DNA of 64,000 nucleotides from a virus, in the IMG/VR virus record IMGVR_UViG_3300007346_000025, positions 1 through 64,000 of that record. One strand, written 5' to 3'. The translations under genes and the position numbers were made by a program. Of the stretch, positions 55,355 to 62,032 are shown piece after piece (the stretch's first letter is position 1; every line of letters starts with the position of its first letter). Below the pieces are notes generated by a model. It was not told where the DNA came from. It made no database searches and saw only the letters and a list, made by a program, of their open reading frames with translations.

Positions 55355-56049
55355 TACCAGTGAATTGTGTAATTATACAAATGTTTAACAGTAGTCTGTA
55401 CATCTTGAAAGACTCCTTTAGAATCCCATTTACTACCATTATAAGCAGCACTTGCAGGATGTGAGACTATAAATTTAGTACAATTTTCTCCACATACCTC
55501 TACCCACTCTTGAGATTTTTTACCCATATAAACATAAACTAGTCCAGGACAAAAGTTTTTGAGATAGTCAAATACATATGCAACAAATGGAGCCCACAGT
55601 TCATAATGCTTACCAATCTTACCAACTTCAGTTGTAAGAGCTGTATTAAGCATAAGTATACCCTGTCGGGACCATTTTGATAGATCCAGTGGTCTTTCAT
55701 ATCCGTCTGGGTATAATTTTTCAACTTCATTAAGAATAAACTTTAAAGAAGGCTGTTCTTTTTGAGACTTACTACAACTAAATGCAATACCATCTGCTAC
55801 ACCTAATGTAGGATAAGGATCTTGTCCAACCATTACAACTTTTAAATCATCATAAGGACATTCCTCAAATGCTCTAAATAAGTCTTTAAGCACCGGAGTA
55901 AATCTTTGCCCACTATTAGACATATTGTATAAATCAGTTAGAATCTTTTCAAATTCTAAACTAAATATAAATGGTTTAAGAACTCTTCCCCAACCACTAG
56001 GTTCAAGTTTATTAAATATTTTTTGTTTATATTCTTCAATATCAATCAT
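55354..56049 (-). CDS. ung: Uracil-DNA glycosylase, family 1
   Basis: The 231-residue protein has the family 1 catalytic water-activating motif GQDPYP (75-80, D77), GIAFSCS soon after, LMLNTALT, and the C-terminal HPASAAYNG motif that corresponds to HPSPLS of the canonical enzyme. It excises uracil from DNA for base-excision repair. The length is usual. It is the first gene of a long - strand run. A divergent gene starts 31 bases away, so a promoter for this unit should lie in 56050-56079. Confidence 0.93.
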   Translation of the reverse strand: MIDIEEYKQKIFNKLEPSGWGRVLKPFIFSLEFEKILTDLYNMSNSGQRFTPVLKDLFRAFEECPYDDLKVVMVGQDPYPTLGVADGIAFSCSKSQKEQPSLKFILNEVEKLYPDGYERPLDLSKWSRQGILMLNTALTTEVGKIGKHYELWAPFVAYVFDYLKNFCPGLVYVYMGKKSQEWVEVCGENCTKFIVSHPASAAYNGSKWDSKGVFQDVQTTVKHLYNYTIHW

Positions 56050-56055
56050 ATTAAT

Positions 56056-56064
56056 GTATATTTG
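56056..56064 (+). promoter_or_regulatory. Putative promoter box (GTATATTTG)
   Basis: TATATTTG (56057-56064) matches the Bacteroidota -7 consensus TAnnTTTG exactly and lies 23 bases before the ATG at 56080. It sits in the divergent gap with uracil-DNA glycosylase. Confidence 0.5.
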
Positions 56065-56079
56065 TTAAAAGTAATTACA

Positions 56080-56382
56080 ATGGCCACAGTAAAAGAATTA
56101 AAAGATGATGCATTAGTTGAAATTAAAATCAATAAATCATTTTACTATATGCTTAAAAATACCCTATATAATTTATTTGTAAATATTAAAGGGGATAAAC
56201 CAGAAGAAAAAGAAGAATACATAAAAGAAATTATGTCTAAATCTTATTCTGAATTATCTGAAGAGCAAAAATCTTTTTTTACAGTTACTCTTGCTATTCT
56301 TGAAGTTGAAAGAGTAGCTCAAGAACAAAATCTTTTTGAAGAAAAAGAAATTACTCTTCCTAAAGATATTAAGAAAGATTAA
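56080..56382 (+). CDS. Uncharacterised helical protein, 100 aa
   Basis: Start is placed at ATG 56080 (MATVKELKDD). An upstream ATG at 56023 would overlap the divergent glycosylase gene and swallow the promoter box. The protein is charged and helical (LVEIKINKSFYYMLKNTLYNLF; EEKEEYIKEIMSKSYSEL), with no known domain. It is the first gene of a short + strand island, and its end overlaps the convergent 56369-56743 gene by 14 bases. The style recalls small conserved proteins of crAss-like phages; function is unknown. Confidence 0.65.
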   Translation: MATVKELKDDALVEIKINKSFYYMLKNTLYNLFVNIKGDKPEEKEEYIKEIMSKSYSELSEEQKSFFTVTLAILEVERVAQEQNLFEEKEITLPKDIKKD

Positions 56383-56743
56383 TATTAAACTCCTTACCAA
56401 TTTCTATACAAGCTTCAATAGCTAGTATTAACTGACTCTTACTACAGTCTCCAAAAGACTTACAGTATTCCATGCCATCATCATCAAAACAGAGACCGGC
56501 ATGTTTCTTTACAATTACTTTCATCTCACTAAAAGTATATCCTGATTCCTTTGCCAGTTCACGGATACAAGCATGCACTTTAGCAATCTGTGCAGCAGAT
56601 TTATCATTAGAAGAAAGGTCCATAAATACTTCTATTTCCTGTCCTTCAGAAAGTTTATCAAGAAAAATCTGGTAATTTAATTTGGATTTGTCATCTGGAT
56701 AAACTAACTTCCCGGCACGTTTCACTAATTTTGAAGTAAACAT
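56369..56743 (-). CDS. Uncharacterised protein, 124 aa (possible NinB-like)
   Basis: The sequence has a beta-like start (IEVFMDLSSNDKS) then helical IAKVHACIRELAKESGYTFSEMKVIVKKHAG, an arrangement loosely similar to phage NinB recombination proteins. FDDDGMEYCKSFGDCS carries two Cys that could bind metal. The match is weak and rests on the overall shape. The gene starts 31 bases from the divergent metallophosphoesterase gene. Confidence 0.5.
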   Translation of the reverse strand: MFTSKLVKRAGKLVYPDDKSKLNYQIFLDKLSEGQEIEVFMDLSSNDKSAAQIAKVHACIRELAKESGYTFSEMKVIVKKHAGLCFDDDGMEYCKSFGDCSKSQLILAIEACIEIGKEFNINLS

Positions 56744-56756
56744 AAGCTGATTTTTT

Positions 56757-56768
56757 AGTATATTATTA
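56757..56768 (+). promoter_or_regulatory. Putative promoter box (AGTATATTATTA)
   Basis: TTAGTATATTATTAATAG precedes the ATG at 56775, with the TATATTAT core starting 16 bases upstream. It is a variant of the GTATATTT boxes found before other + strand genes. Confidence 0.4.
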
Positions 56769-56774
56769 ATAGAT

Positions 56775-57800
56775 ATGGCAGTAACAAAAAACTCAAGTCA
56801 TCCACAAAAAGATACTGAAATCATTCTAGAGTATCTAGAAAAATTCCCAGAAGCACCTTCTAAAACTCTTGCTAGAAAAATCTATTCAGAAAATACATTT
56901 CTTAGGTCTCTTGAGAGTGTCTATAGTAAAGTTAGGTATTACCGTGGACAATGTGGTACAAAACATAGAAAAGATTTAAAGAATAAAAAATTCCAGAAAG
57001 AACTTAAAGTAGAATTTACTATGAAAGAAAAATTCTTACCAGAGTCTTATGCTAACAGGCGTGATACTTTTATATTTCCAACAGGGTGCAATACACTAGG
57101 AGTTATTGGAGACCTGCACATACCATATCAAGATAATGATGCTATTGAAGCAGCATTTGCAGAAATGGAAGAACAGAACATTGAATCTCTATTCATTAAT
57201 GGTGACATGTTGGACTTCTATCAGCTCTCATTTCATGAAAAAGATCCAAGAATGGTTCATTTCAAACAAGAAATAGAAGCTGGTAGACAGTTTCTTGAAT
57301 ACTGTAGATACAGATTCCCAGGAATTCCAATTTACTTTATACCAGGTAACCATGAAAATAGATTTGAAAGATACCTTAGAGTTAAGGCATCTGAACTATT
57401 AGACATGGATGAGTTCAGACTAGATGTACTTCTACATGTAGCTGAATATGGTGTACAGTATATTCCATTTAGATCTAAAGTTGTCTTTGGTGACTTCCTT
57501 ATAGAACATGGAGATAAAATCCCAGGTGCAGGTGGTGTAGTACCAGCCCGCACTGCTCTAATGAGACTAAAAACTAATTGTCTTATAAATCACTTTCACA
57601 AAACTAGTTCTAGTTCACAAAGAGTTTATGGTCCAGGAGAGTCTACAACTATCCGTGGATATAGTCTTGGATGCTTATGTGAACTAACACCAGAATATTT
57701 AGAAATAAATGAATGGAACCATGGATTTGCTATTCTAAAAAGAAATGGTAACTTAGTACAAGTTAACAATTATAAAATAGAAGGTAATCAAATAGTATAA
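56775..57800 (+). CDS. Calcineurin-like metallophosphoesterase
   Basis: The 341-residue protein has the full metal-binding set: GDLH (112-115), INGDMLD with GD at 143-144, PGNHE near 195, EHGD and a later HFH. An N-terminal ~65-residue helical region (EYLEKFPEAPSKTLARKI) looks like a small HTH-type domain. Substrates could be phosphodiesters in DNA/RNA or cyclic nucleotides; the enzyme class alone does not decide this. A promoter-like box precedes it and the next gene's ATG overlaps its TAA (TAATG), so the two form an operon. Confidence 0.85.
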   Translation: MAVTKNSSHPQKDTEIILEYLEKFPEAPSKTLARKIYSENTFLRSLESVYSKVRYYRGQCGTKHRKDLKNKKFQKELKVEFTMKEKFLPESYANRRDTFIFPTGCNTLGVIGDLHIPYQDNDAIEAAFAEMEEQNIESLFINGDMLDFYQLSFHEKDPRMVHFKQEIEAGRQFLEYCRYRFPGIPIYFIPGNHENRFERYLRVKASELLDMDEFRLDVLLHVAEYGVQYIPFRSKVVFGDFLIEHGDKIPGAGGVVPARTALMRLKTNCLINHFHKTSSSSQRVYGPGESTTIRGYSLGCLCELTPEYLEINEWNHGFAILKRNGNLVQVNNYKIEGNQIV

Positions 57801-58111
57801 TGTTTCTACCAATTGAATTTCAAGACTCTGATGGTCCATACTTTGAACACTTAAATGTTGTTCATATAACAAGAATTTCCTTCATTAATCCTAGAAACCC
57901 TGATGCTGGTGCAAGAATACACCTAAGAACAGGTGAAGTCTTATCTACTAAAATGCCTTTTGATCAGCTATCCCAAGCTATTGATGAAGCTTGGGAATCT
58001 GCATCTGCTCTTGTACTAAGTACTCTTCTATCTGAAAAAGCACAACTTATACCCTCTGGTAGCCTACAGTCTGGAGAAAAGAAAGTAATTCTTGGGGACT
58101 CTGAAGTCTAA
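57800..58111 (+). CDS. Uncharacterised protein, 103 aa
   Basis: No family recognised. The start overlaps the stop of the metallophosphoesterase gene by one base, which supports it as a real coupled gene. The middle (RIHLRTGEVLSTKMPFDQL) is mixed alpha/beta, and the C-terminal half is helical then Gly/Lys-rich. The last ~65 bases overlap the end of the convergent 58047-58301 gene, unusually long for this compact genome. Confidence 0.55.
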   Translation: MFLPIEFQDSDGPYFEHLNVVHITRISFINPRNPDAGARIHLRTGEVLSTKMPFDQLSQAIDEAWESASALVLSTLLSEKAQLIPSGSLQSGEKKVILGDSEV

Positions 58112-58301
58112 AATTATCAGGCCAATCTAAGTTCATAACATACCAATTACCATCTTGTACTCTATCACTGTCTACTGAACAAAGGGTTAAATTTTCAAAT
58201 ATTTCTAATGTGTAATAGAAATAATCATATCCATTTTGACTCTCTAAGTCATTGACTTCCACTTTGTTAAAGCCAAGATTTGTTAAATCACTTTCTGTCA
58301 T
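58047..58301 (-). CDS. Small conserved-looking phage protein, 84 aa
   Basis: LTNLGFNKVEV, YDYFYYTLEI and WYVMNLDWPDNFRL followed by ELLSFLQTV resemble a small beta-rich protein common in phage early regions. Function is unknown. It ends convergently inside the 57800-58111 gene, and its start overlaps the small 58288-58455 gene by 14 bases. Confidence 0.6.
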   Translation of the reverse strand: MTESDLTNLGFNKVEVNDLESQNGYDYFYYTLEIFENLTLCSVDSDRVQDGNWYVMNLDWPDNFRLQSPQELLSFLQTVGYQRV

Positions 58302-58455
58302 ATGTTAATTGTTTAGCAATCTTCTTAGCTAAGTAAGGAGTGCATTTATATTTGTACATCACATAACCTGCAATAATCCTAGGATTGTTTACTTTAATGT
58401 CTGTATACTCTAATCTCATTGCTTTCACTATGTGATCTACTATTACATTTGCCAT
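58288..58455 (-). CDS. Small basic protein, 55 aa
   Basis: ATG at 58455 overlaps the TAA of the upstream gene by one base (TAATG), and a 55-codon frame ends in TGA at 58288. The protein is basic (YKYKCTPYLAKKIAKQL) and may bind nucleic acid. The coupling to both neighbours is the main support. No family recognised. Confidence 0.6.
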   Translation of the reverse strand: MANVIVDHIVKAMRLEYTDIKVNNPRIIAGYVMYKYKCTPYLAKKIAKQLTYDRK

Positions 58456-58868
58456 TATTTAGCTGCCATTGTTTGCATGAATATTTCATGGTTGAGTATC
58501 TCATGTGCATAGTTCTTAGCAACTTTCCAGTATGCTTGGTTTACTTTGCTATACTCACCATGCTCTTCTAATCTGAGTTTTCTAAAGTTCTTGATGGATA
58601 ATGTAACCATATGAAGATTATCTTGGTCTTCAGACTCAAGCATATGTATCATATTTTTTATCTCAACATCATTTATATAACCCATGTGTTTTAGCAACTG
58701 CAGTTCTGCCATATATACAAATGGTCGGAACATACCTGCTTTACTACCTTTATGGTACATATACCATAGATAATGTAGATTCTGATCTACACCATCTGTA
58801 ATGTTATAATGCTCTTCTGCAATCTGTGCAGAGAGTGATTCCATTTCTCTTCTAATATCTTTTTCCAT
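58455..58868 (-). CDS. Uncharacterised helical protein with DxDN motif, 137 aa
   Basis: The open frame reaches 59075, but that would overlap the radical SAM gene by ~200 bases. ATG 58868 lies one base after the radical SAM stop and is the better start (MEKDIRREMESL). The protein is helical. EIKNMIHMLESEDQDNLHMVTLSI matches the MFxSxDxDNH signature of the proteins at 45316-46557 and 48926-49333. No catalytic motif. It is probably coupled to the radical SAM gene. Confidence 0.65.
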   Translation of the reverse strand: MEKDIRREMESLSAQIAEEHYNITDGVDQNLHYLWYMYHKGSKAGMFRPFVYMAELQLLKHMGYINDVEIKNMIHMLESEDQDNLHMVTLSIKNFRKLRLEEHGEYSKVNQAYWKVAKNYAHEILNHEIFMQTMAAK

Positions 58869-58869
58869 C

Positions 58870-59739
58870 TTAAAACATGTACCTAATTGTATTCCACGGA
58901 AGTATTCCAGTGTGAATCTGTCTAAACTGATCAATGTATTGAGCTTTTCTTTTGTGCTCATACCTAACATTACTCCCTCCATATTGGGAAATCTTAGCTT
59001 CTTGAATCTCAGGAGTCCAAAGAAATTCTTCACCAGGGATTTTATGTTCCACATTGTACTTGTGTTTTGCTTCATTATGTGTTAAAAAAATTACCTCAGC
59101 TTTAACTCTATCATCAGCCCAACCATTTAATTTTGCTACTCTGTCTATAAGATTAAATAAAGACATGTAGCTCTGTAGCCAATTATCATGTACAATGACA
59201 GGACTAAAGTTCAAATGAACTTCATATCCTGCATTTAGAAAAAGCTTCACAGCAAAAAGTCTGTCATATATATCTGCAGTATTAGGTTCTAGTATTCTTT
59301 GTAACTCTACAGGCATTATACTAAATCTAATTCTGATTTTACCTTCAGGATTAAAATCTAGTAGATCCTTATTAACACACTTAGTAGCAAATGAACCCAT
59401 AGCAAGTGGATGATCTCTAAAGAACTTAAAGATAGTCTTCCAATCATGATACTTAGCATGCAGAGCAAAGTCTTCATTACAAGAGATATCATATGTAATA
59501 TACTCTCCTGTCTGATTTGGTTTGTCTACAGTAGCAAAGAATGCATGTGAATTTATTTCTGTCAGGATATCCGTGGTATTTGTTGCCACAGTTAGTCCTT
59601 CCGGTTTATTCCTCTTCATATAACAGTAACTACAGTTATACAAACAGCCATGACCAAAAGACGGAGCAATAAAGTCTGTGCTCCGTCCTGAGGGTCTAAT
59701 AATCATACTCTTTCTTACAACCTCTTCTACAACACTCAT
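58870..59739 (-). CDS. Radical SAM protein, spore-photoproduct-lyase-like
   Basis: The 289-residue protein has the 4Fe-4S cluster motif C32-LYN-C36-SY-C39 in GHGCLYNCSYCYMKR. It also has EYITYDISCNEDFALHAKY, FATKCVNKDLL, RIRFSIMP and a C-terminal YIDQFRQIHTGILPWNTIRYMF-type ending, as in the SplB family. That family reverses the spore photoproduct thymine dimer in endospore formers. Here a repair or modification role on phage or host DNA is possible, though Bacteroidota do not form spores, so the substrate may differ. The motifs and length are intact. Confidence 0.82.
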   Translation of the reverse strand: MSVVEEVVRKSMIIRPSGRSTDFIAPSFGHGCLYNCSYCYMKRNKPEGLTVATNTTDILTEINSHAFFATVDKPNQTGEYITYDISCNEDFALHAKYHDWKTIFKFFRDHPLAMGSFATKCVNKDLLDFNPEGKIRIRFSIMPVELQRILEPNTADIYDRLFAVKLFLNAGYEVHLNFSPVIVHDNWLQSYMSLFNLIDRVAKLNGWADDRVKAEVIFLTHNEAKHKYNVEHKIPGEEFLWTPEIQEAKISQYGGSNVRYEHKRKAQYIDQFRQIHTGILPWNTIRYMF

Positions 59740-59785
59740 AATCTCTTAATCCGTTGCACTTTTCCTAACACTTCTGTAGAAAAGG

Positions 59786-59965
59786 TTATTTTAGAAAGTT
59801 AATATATGCTTGTGCAGATCTTTTTGTAATGTGCACAGAATCACTTCCTGATTTATTCTTTGCAGTTTTCCAGAAGAAACATAATACTCTCTTCTTCACA
59901 ACATACCTGGTCTCATAACCATATTGCTCTTCTACAATTTTGTAGTTCTTTTTATTTACACTCAT
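59786..59965 (-). CDS. Small basic protein, 59 aa
   Basis: ATG at 59965 opens a 59-codon frame ending in TAA at 59786. The sequence is basic and aromatic (YVVKKRVLCFFWKTAKNKSG) with a helical end (AQAYINFLK). It lies 3 bases after the 29-residue peptide gene, continuing a run of tightly packed small frames. No homologue recognised. Confidence 0.55.
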   Translation of the reverse strand: MSVNKKNYKIVEEQYGYETRYVVKKRVLCFFWKTAKNKSGSDSVHITKRSAQAYINFLK

Positions 59966-59968
59966 AAC

Positions 59969-60058
59969 TTAAAATATATAATTAAACAATATATAACCAA
60001 AGCCAATTCCGGCTGAAAAGTAAACAAGATTGTTTACCCATTTAGGATAATTTTCCAT
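59969..60058 (-). CDS. Very small membrane peptide, 29 aa
   Basis: ATG at 60058 overlaps the TGA of the upstream peptide gene (TGATG). The predicted peptide is MENYPKWVNN followed by a hydrophobic LVYFSAGIGFGYILFNYIF segment able to cross a membrane. The size is at the limit of what can be called. The exact coupling to the upstream frame is the main support. Confidence 0.45.
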   Translation of the reverse strand: MENYPKWVNNLVYFSAGIGFGYILFNYIF

Positions 60059-60180
60059 CATAGATCAAATATAAAGTGTATAATCAGACCCAATGATACT
60101 ACAGTAATTAATATCATTGTGCCTATAGCTGCTAGGTATTCTTTGTCTTTTCTGTCTTTCATTTTATTCTGATTTATCAT
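60058..60180 (-). CDS. Small membrane protein, 40 aa
   Basis: ATG at 60180 lies 9 bases after the stop of the metallopeptidase gene and opens a 40-codon frame. A charged N-terminus (MKDRKDKEY) is followed by one clear transmembrane segment (AAIGTMILITVVSLGLIIHFIF). TGATG coupling to the next peptide supports both. It could act at the host membrane in early infection; this is inference. Confidence 0.55.
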   Translation of the reverse strand: MINQNKMKDRKDKEYLAAIGTMILITVVSLGLIIHFIFDL

Positions 60181-60189
60181 TTCTATTAA

Positions 60190-60597
60190 CTATATGTGGT
60201 AATTTTTACCCCTTTTCCTTTTTAGTTCGTGTTTTACTATTTCAAAAACTTTATAGGATTCCTCTTCTGCCCATGTAATTATATCTTCTTCATCATCATG
60301 CATGTCAAAAGATTGATGCATTAACTCATGCATTATAAGACCAAAGGTTTCTATATCTGTTGTACATCTTGTAAGATTAATGTACACAAATTTAGGGTCA
60401 CCTTTTTCATAAATACCATCTTCTTGTGGTGCATAATTACACCACCCTGCTATATAAGCACTATCTGGAGTATTATGGTATGCATTACATTCTACAAGAG
60501 ATAGTCCATGCATTTCATCTACATTATAATAAGTAAATACATCACAAGGATTATAACTTAATAAAAGTATATAAGCTCCCCTAATTATTGTTATCAT
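60190..60597 (-). CDS. Small zinc metallopeptidase-like protein, 135 aa
   Basis: H90-E-L-M-H94-QSFDM-H100 gives a zincin-type HExxH with a further His as candidate ligand. The frame is open to 60639, but ATG 60597 (MITIIRGAYILLLSY) is the better start because it limits overlap with the upstream gene to 17 bases. The acidic, helical C-terminus (DEEDIITWAEEESYKVFEIV) is typical of compact phage metallopeptidase-like proteins. The target is unknown; a host regulator or repressor would fit an early gene. Confidence 0.7.
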   Translation of the reverse strand: MITIIRGAYILLLSYNPCDVFTYYNVDEMHGLSLVECNAYHNTPDSAYIAGWCNYAPQEDGIYEKGDPKFVYINLTRCTTDIETFGLIMHELMHQSFDMHDDEEDIITWAEEESYKVFEIVKHELKRKRGKNYHI

Positions 60598-60781
60598 TCT
60601 TTGAGTCTTTGTAATCAATAATAAAACCAATTGCCACAATTATATTCATACCAAAGGACATTATAATCTCATGTATATCTTCATAAACTGTTGTCATTAG
60701 ATGTACATGACCTACCATCCAAAAAGGTATGGACAAGTTTTGGCTTATCCATACCACTGTGTATTTAATAAAATGTTTCAT
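60581..60781 (-). CDS. Small membrane protein, 66 aa
   Basis: The frame 60781-60581 encodes 66 residues with a hydrophobic central and C-terminal segment (FGMNIIVAIGFII) and a possible N-terminal one (YTVVWISQNLSIPFWMVG). It ends in an Asn/Asp/Lys-rich tail. The gene lies in the short interval between two coupled genes and overlaps the metallopeptidase start by 17 bases. No family recognised. Confidence 0.5.
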   Translation of the reverse strand: MKHFIKYTVVWISQNLSIPFWMVGHVHLMTTVYEDIHEIIMSFGMNIIVAIGFIIDYKDSKNDNNN

Positions 60782-60796
60782 TAGTCACCTTCTTCA

Positions 60797-61063
60797 TTAT
60801 TCACCCTTAAGAATGATTTTAGTTTCTGCTCTTTTAAATTGGTTGTCCCAATATTCTTTAGTTTGAGCAGCCTTTGTAATCTCTCTTGGGTTCTCTTGTT
60901 TAATCTTGAAAACTCTAATTTTCTCTTGTTCTCTCTCATACTCTTGCCAGTTATAGATTCTTAACTCTTTCATTCTTGCTACATCTGCAATAGTAAGTTC
61001 TTCTGGAATCTTGCCATCATTGGCTTCCATGATTTCCATATAATACTCTTTCATTCTTCCCAT
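60797..61063 (-). CDS. Uncharacterised charged helical protein, 88 aa
   Basis: Strongly charged and probably coiled-coil (WQEYEREQEKIRVFKIKQE; DNQFKRAETKI). It overlaps the upstream regulator gene by 13 bases, so they are likely co-translated. No domain recognised. Confidence 0.55.
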   Translation of the reverse strand: MGRMKEYYMEIMEANDGKIPEELTIADVARMKELRIYNWQEYEREQEKIRVFKIKQENPREITKAAQTKEYWDNQFKRAETKIILKGE

Positions 61064-61506
61064 AACTTCATAGATTTTTTAAGTAAAGTTTTAATTGTTG
61101 TAGATATCTTATCATCTCCCATAACATCACCATATGCTTTTATTTTTTTATATGTCTTGATGTCAAGGGATAAAACTACTGTAGTTCCTCTTCTTAATTT
61201 GTTTGCTGAAGAAGGAAAGTCATAGGGAAACCTTTGAATAAACTCACAAGCATTTGCTGTAAAAGTAATATCATTATAACTTAATAAGTTATAAGCATGT
61301 GCTTTACTTGCACGTACAGTAGAATCATCTATATTAAATAGATCTGCTATGTACTGTGATCTCTTACCATACTTATAATGTAATAGTCCAATTAAATAGT
61401 TTCTCTTATCAAGATACCCTCTCTCACGTTTCTTCTTAGATGTTCTATTTTGAGCAGCTAAGATCCGACATTCTTCAAGAATATCTTCTAATTTATAATC
61501 TTCCAT
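61051..61506 (-). CDS. Putative DNA-binding regulator: HTH-like plus ribbon-helix-helix, 151 aa
   Basis: Residues ~35-75 (NYLIGLLHYKYGKRSQYIADLFN followed by DDSTVRASKAHA) look like a helix-turn-helix. The C-terminal ~45 residues (GTTVVLSLDIKTYKKIKAYG and ISTTIKTLLKKSMKLW) read as a ribbon-helix-helix: a beta strand then two helices. The basic linker (SANKLRRG) suits DNA contact. It may control the early - strand genes. The combination is inferred from pattern, not from a database hit. Confidence 0.6.
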   Translation of the reverse strand: MEDYKLEDILEECRILAAQNRTSKKKRERGYLDKRNYLIGLLHYKYGKRSQYIADLFNIDDSTVRASKAHAYNLLSYNDITFTANACEFIQRFPYDFPSSANKLRRGTTVVLSLDIKTYKKIKAYGDVMGDDKISTTIKTLLKKSMKLWEE

Positions 61507-61511
61507 AATTT

Positions 61512-61787
61512 TTAAATTAAATCTAGATCAGCTTCTAATACTTCTGGTTCTTCTTCTTGTAGTTCATAAACTCTTAGGTCTAATGGAATGAACCTATCTG
61601 CATCATAGTACTCATAGGGAAAACAATCAGCAGACATTTGTACTTCTTTAAGAAGTACTCCATGTTTACCATTCTGTAATCCCATTTGTACTATTTTAAT
61701 AATAGTATATACTTCACCTTCTTTTATCCACTGTTCTACAGGGACTTTAGCAGGTTTATTAGTACTATCAATGCATATCACCCTCAT
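61512..61787 (-). CDS. Uncharacterised conserved-looking protein, 91 aa
   Basis: MRVICIDSTNKP, then WIKEGEVYTIIKIVQMG and SADCFPYEYYDADRFIPLD resemble a small beta-rich protein that recurs in Bacteroidota phages and mobile elements. Function is unknown. The C-terminus is acidic. Its start overlaps the ClpS-like gene's end by 20 bases. Confidence 0.6.
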   Translation of the reverse strand: MRVICIDSTNKPAKVPVEQWIKEGEVYTIIKIVQMGLQNGKHGVLLKEVQMSADCFPYEYYDADRFIPLDLRVYELQEEEPEVLEADLDLI

Positions 61788-62022
61788 AAGGTTCCATTTT
61801 AACTTTTAAATCTACTTTCTCAAGGAATTCTCTCATAGTTTCAATTTGTGCCCAACAACCATATTTTATTGTACACTGACCAGCTAGATCAGCTACAAGT
61901 GCACACTGTTCTGCTTGTATTGGTTCATGACCACAGAATTTAATGAGACAAGCTATAACATAATCTATACTATGTTCATCATCATTAAATAGTATTAACT
62001 TATGATCTTCAGGTAGTTCCAT
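61768..62022 (-). CDS. ClpS-like adaptor, 84 aa, with altered N-degron pocket
   Basis: The sequence aligns without gaps to the ClpS core: KLILFNDDEHSIDYVIACL matches the KVILVNDDYTPMEFV region, with N13, D14 and D15 in place. The helix ALVADLAGQC replaces LAVHYQGKA, so the key His (H66 in E. coli ClpS) is Asp (D45) here. IETMREFLEKVDLKVKMEPYE fits the C-terminal part. ClpS delivers N-degron substrates to ClpAP. A phage copy could redirect host proteolysis or block the host adaptor. The fold is well supported; the outcome is inferred. Confidence 0.78.
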   Translation of the reverse strand: MELPEDHKLILFNDDEHSIDYVIACLIKFCGHEPIQAEQCALVADLAGQCTIKYGCWAQIETMREFLEKVDLKVKMEPYEGDMH

Positions 62023-62032
62023 AACTGCTAAT

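Noticed and set aside
58869-59075. N-terminal extension of the 137-aa protein up to 59075
   Set aside because: It would overlap the well-supported radical SAM gene by about 200 bases, while ATG 58868 lies one base after that gene's stop.
59740-59785. Weak CTTTTC/GAAAAG dyad as a terminator upstream of the radical SAM gene
   Set aside because: The stem is only 6 bp, AT-rich, with a long loop and no T-run.
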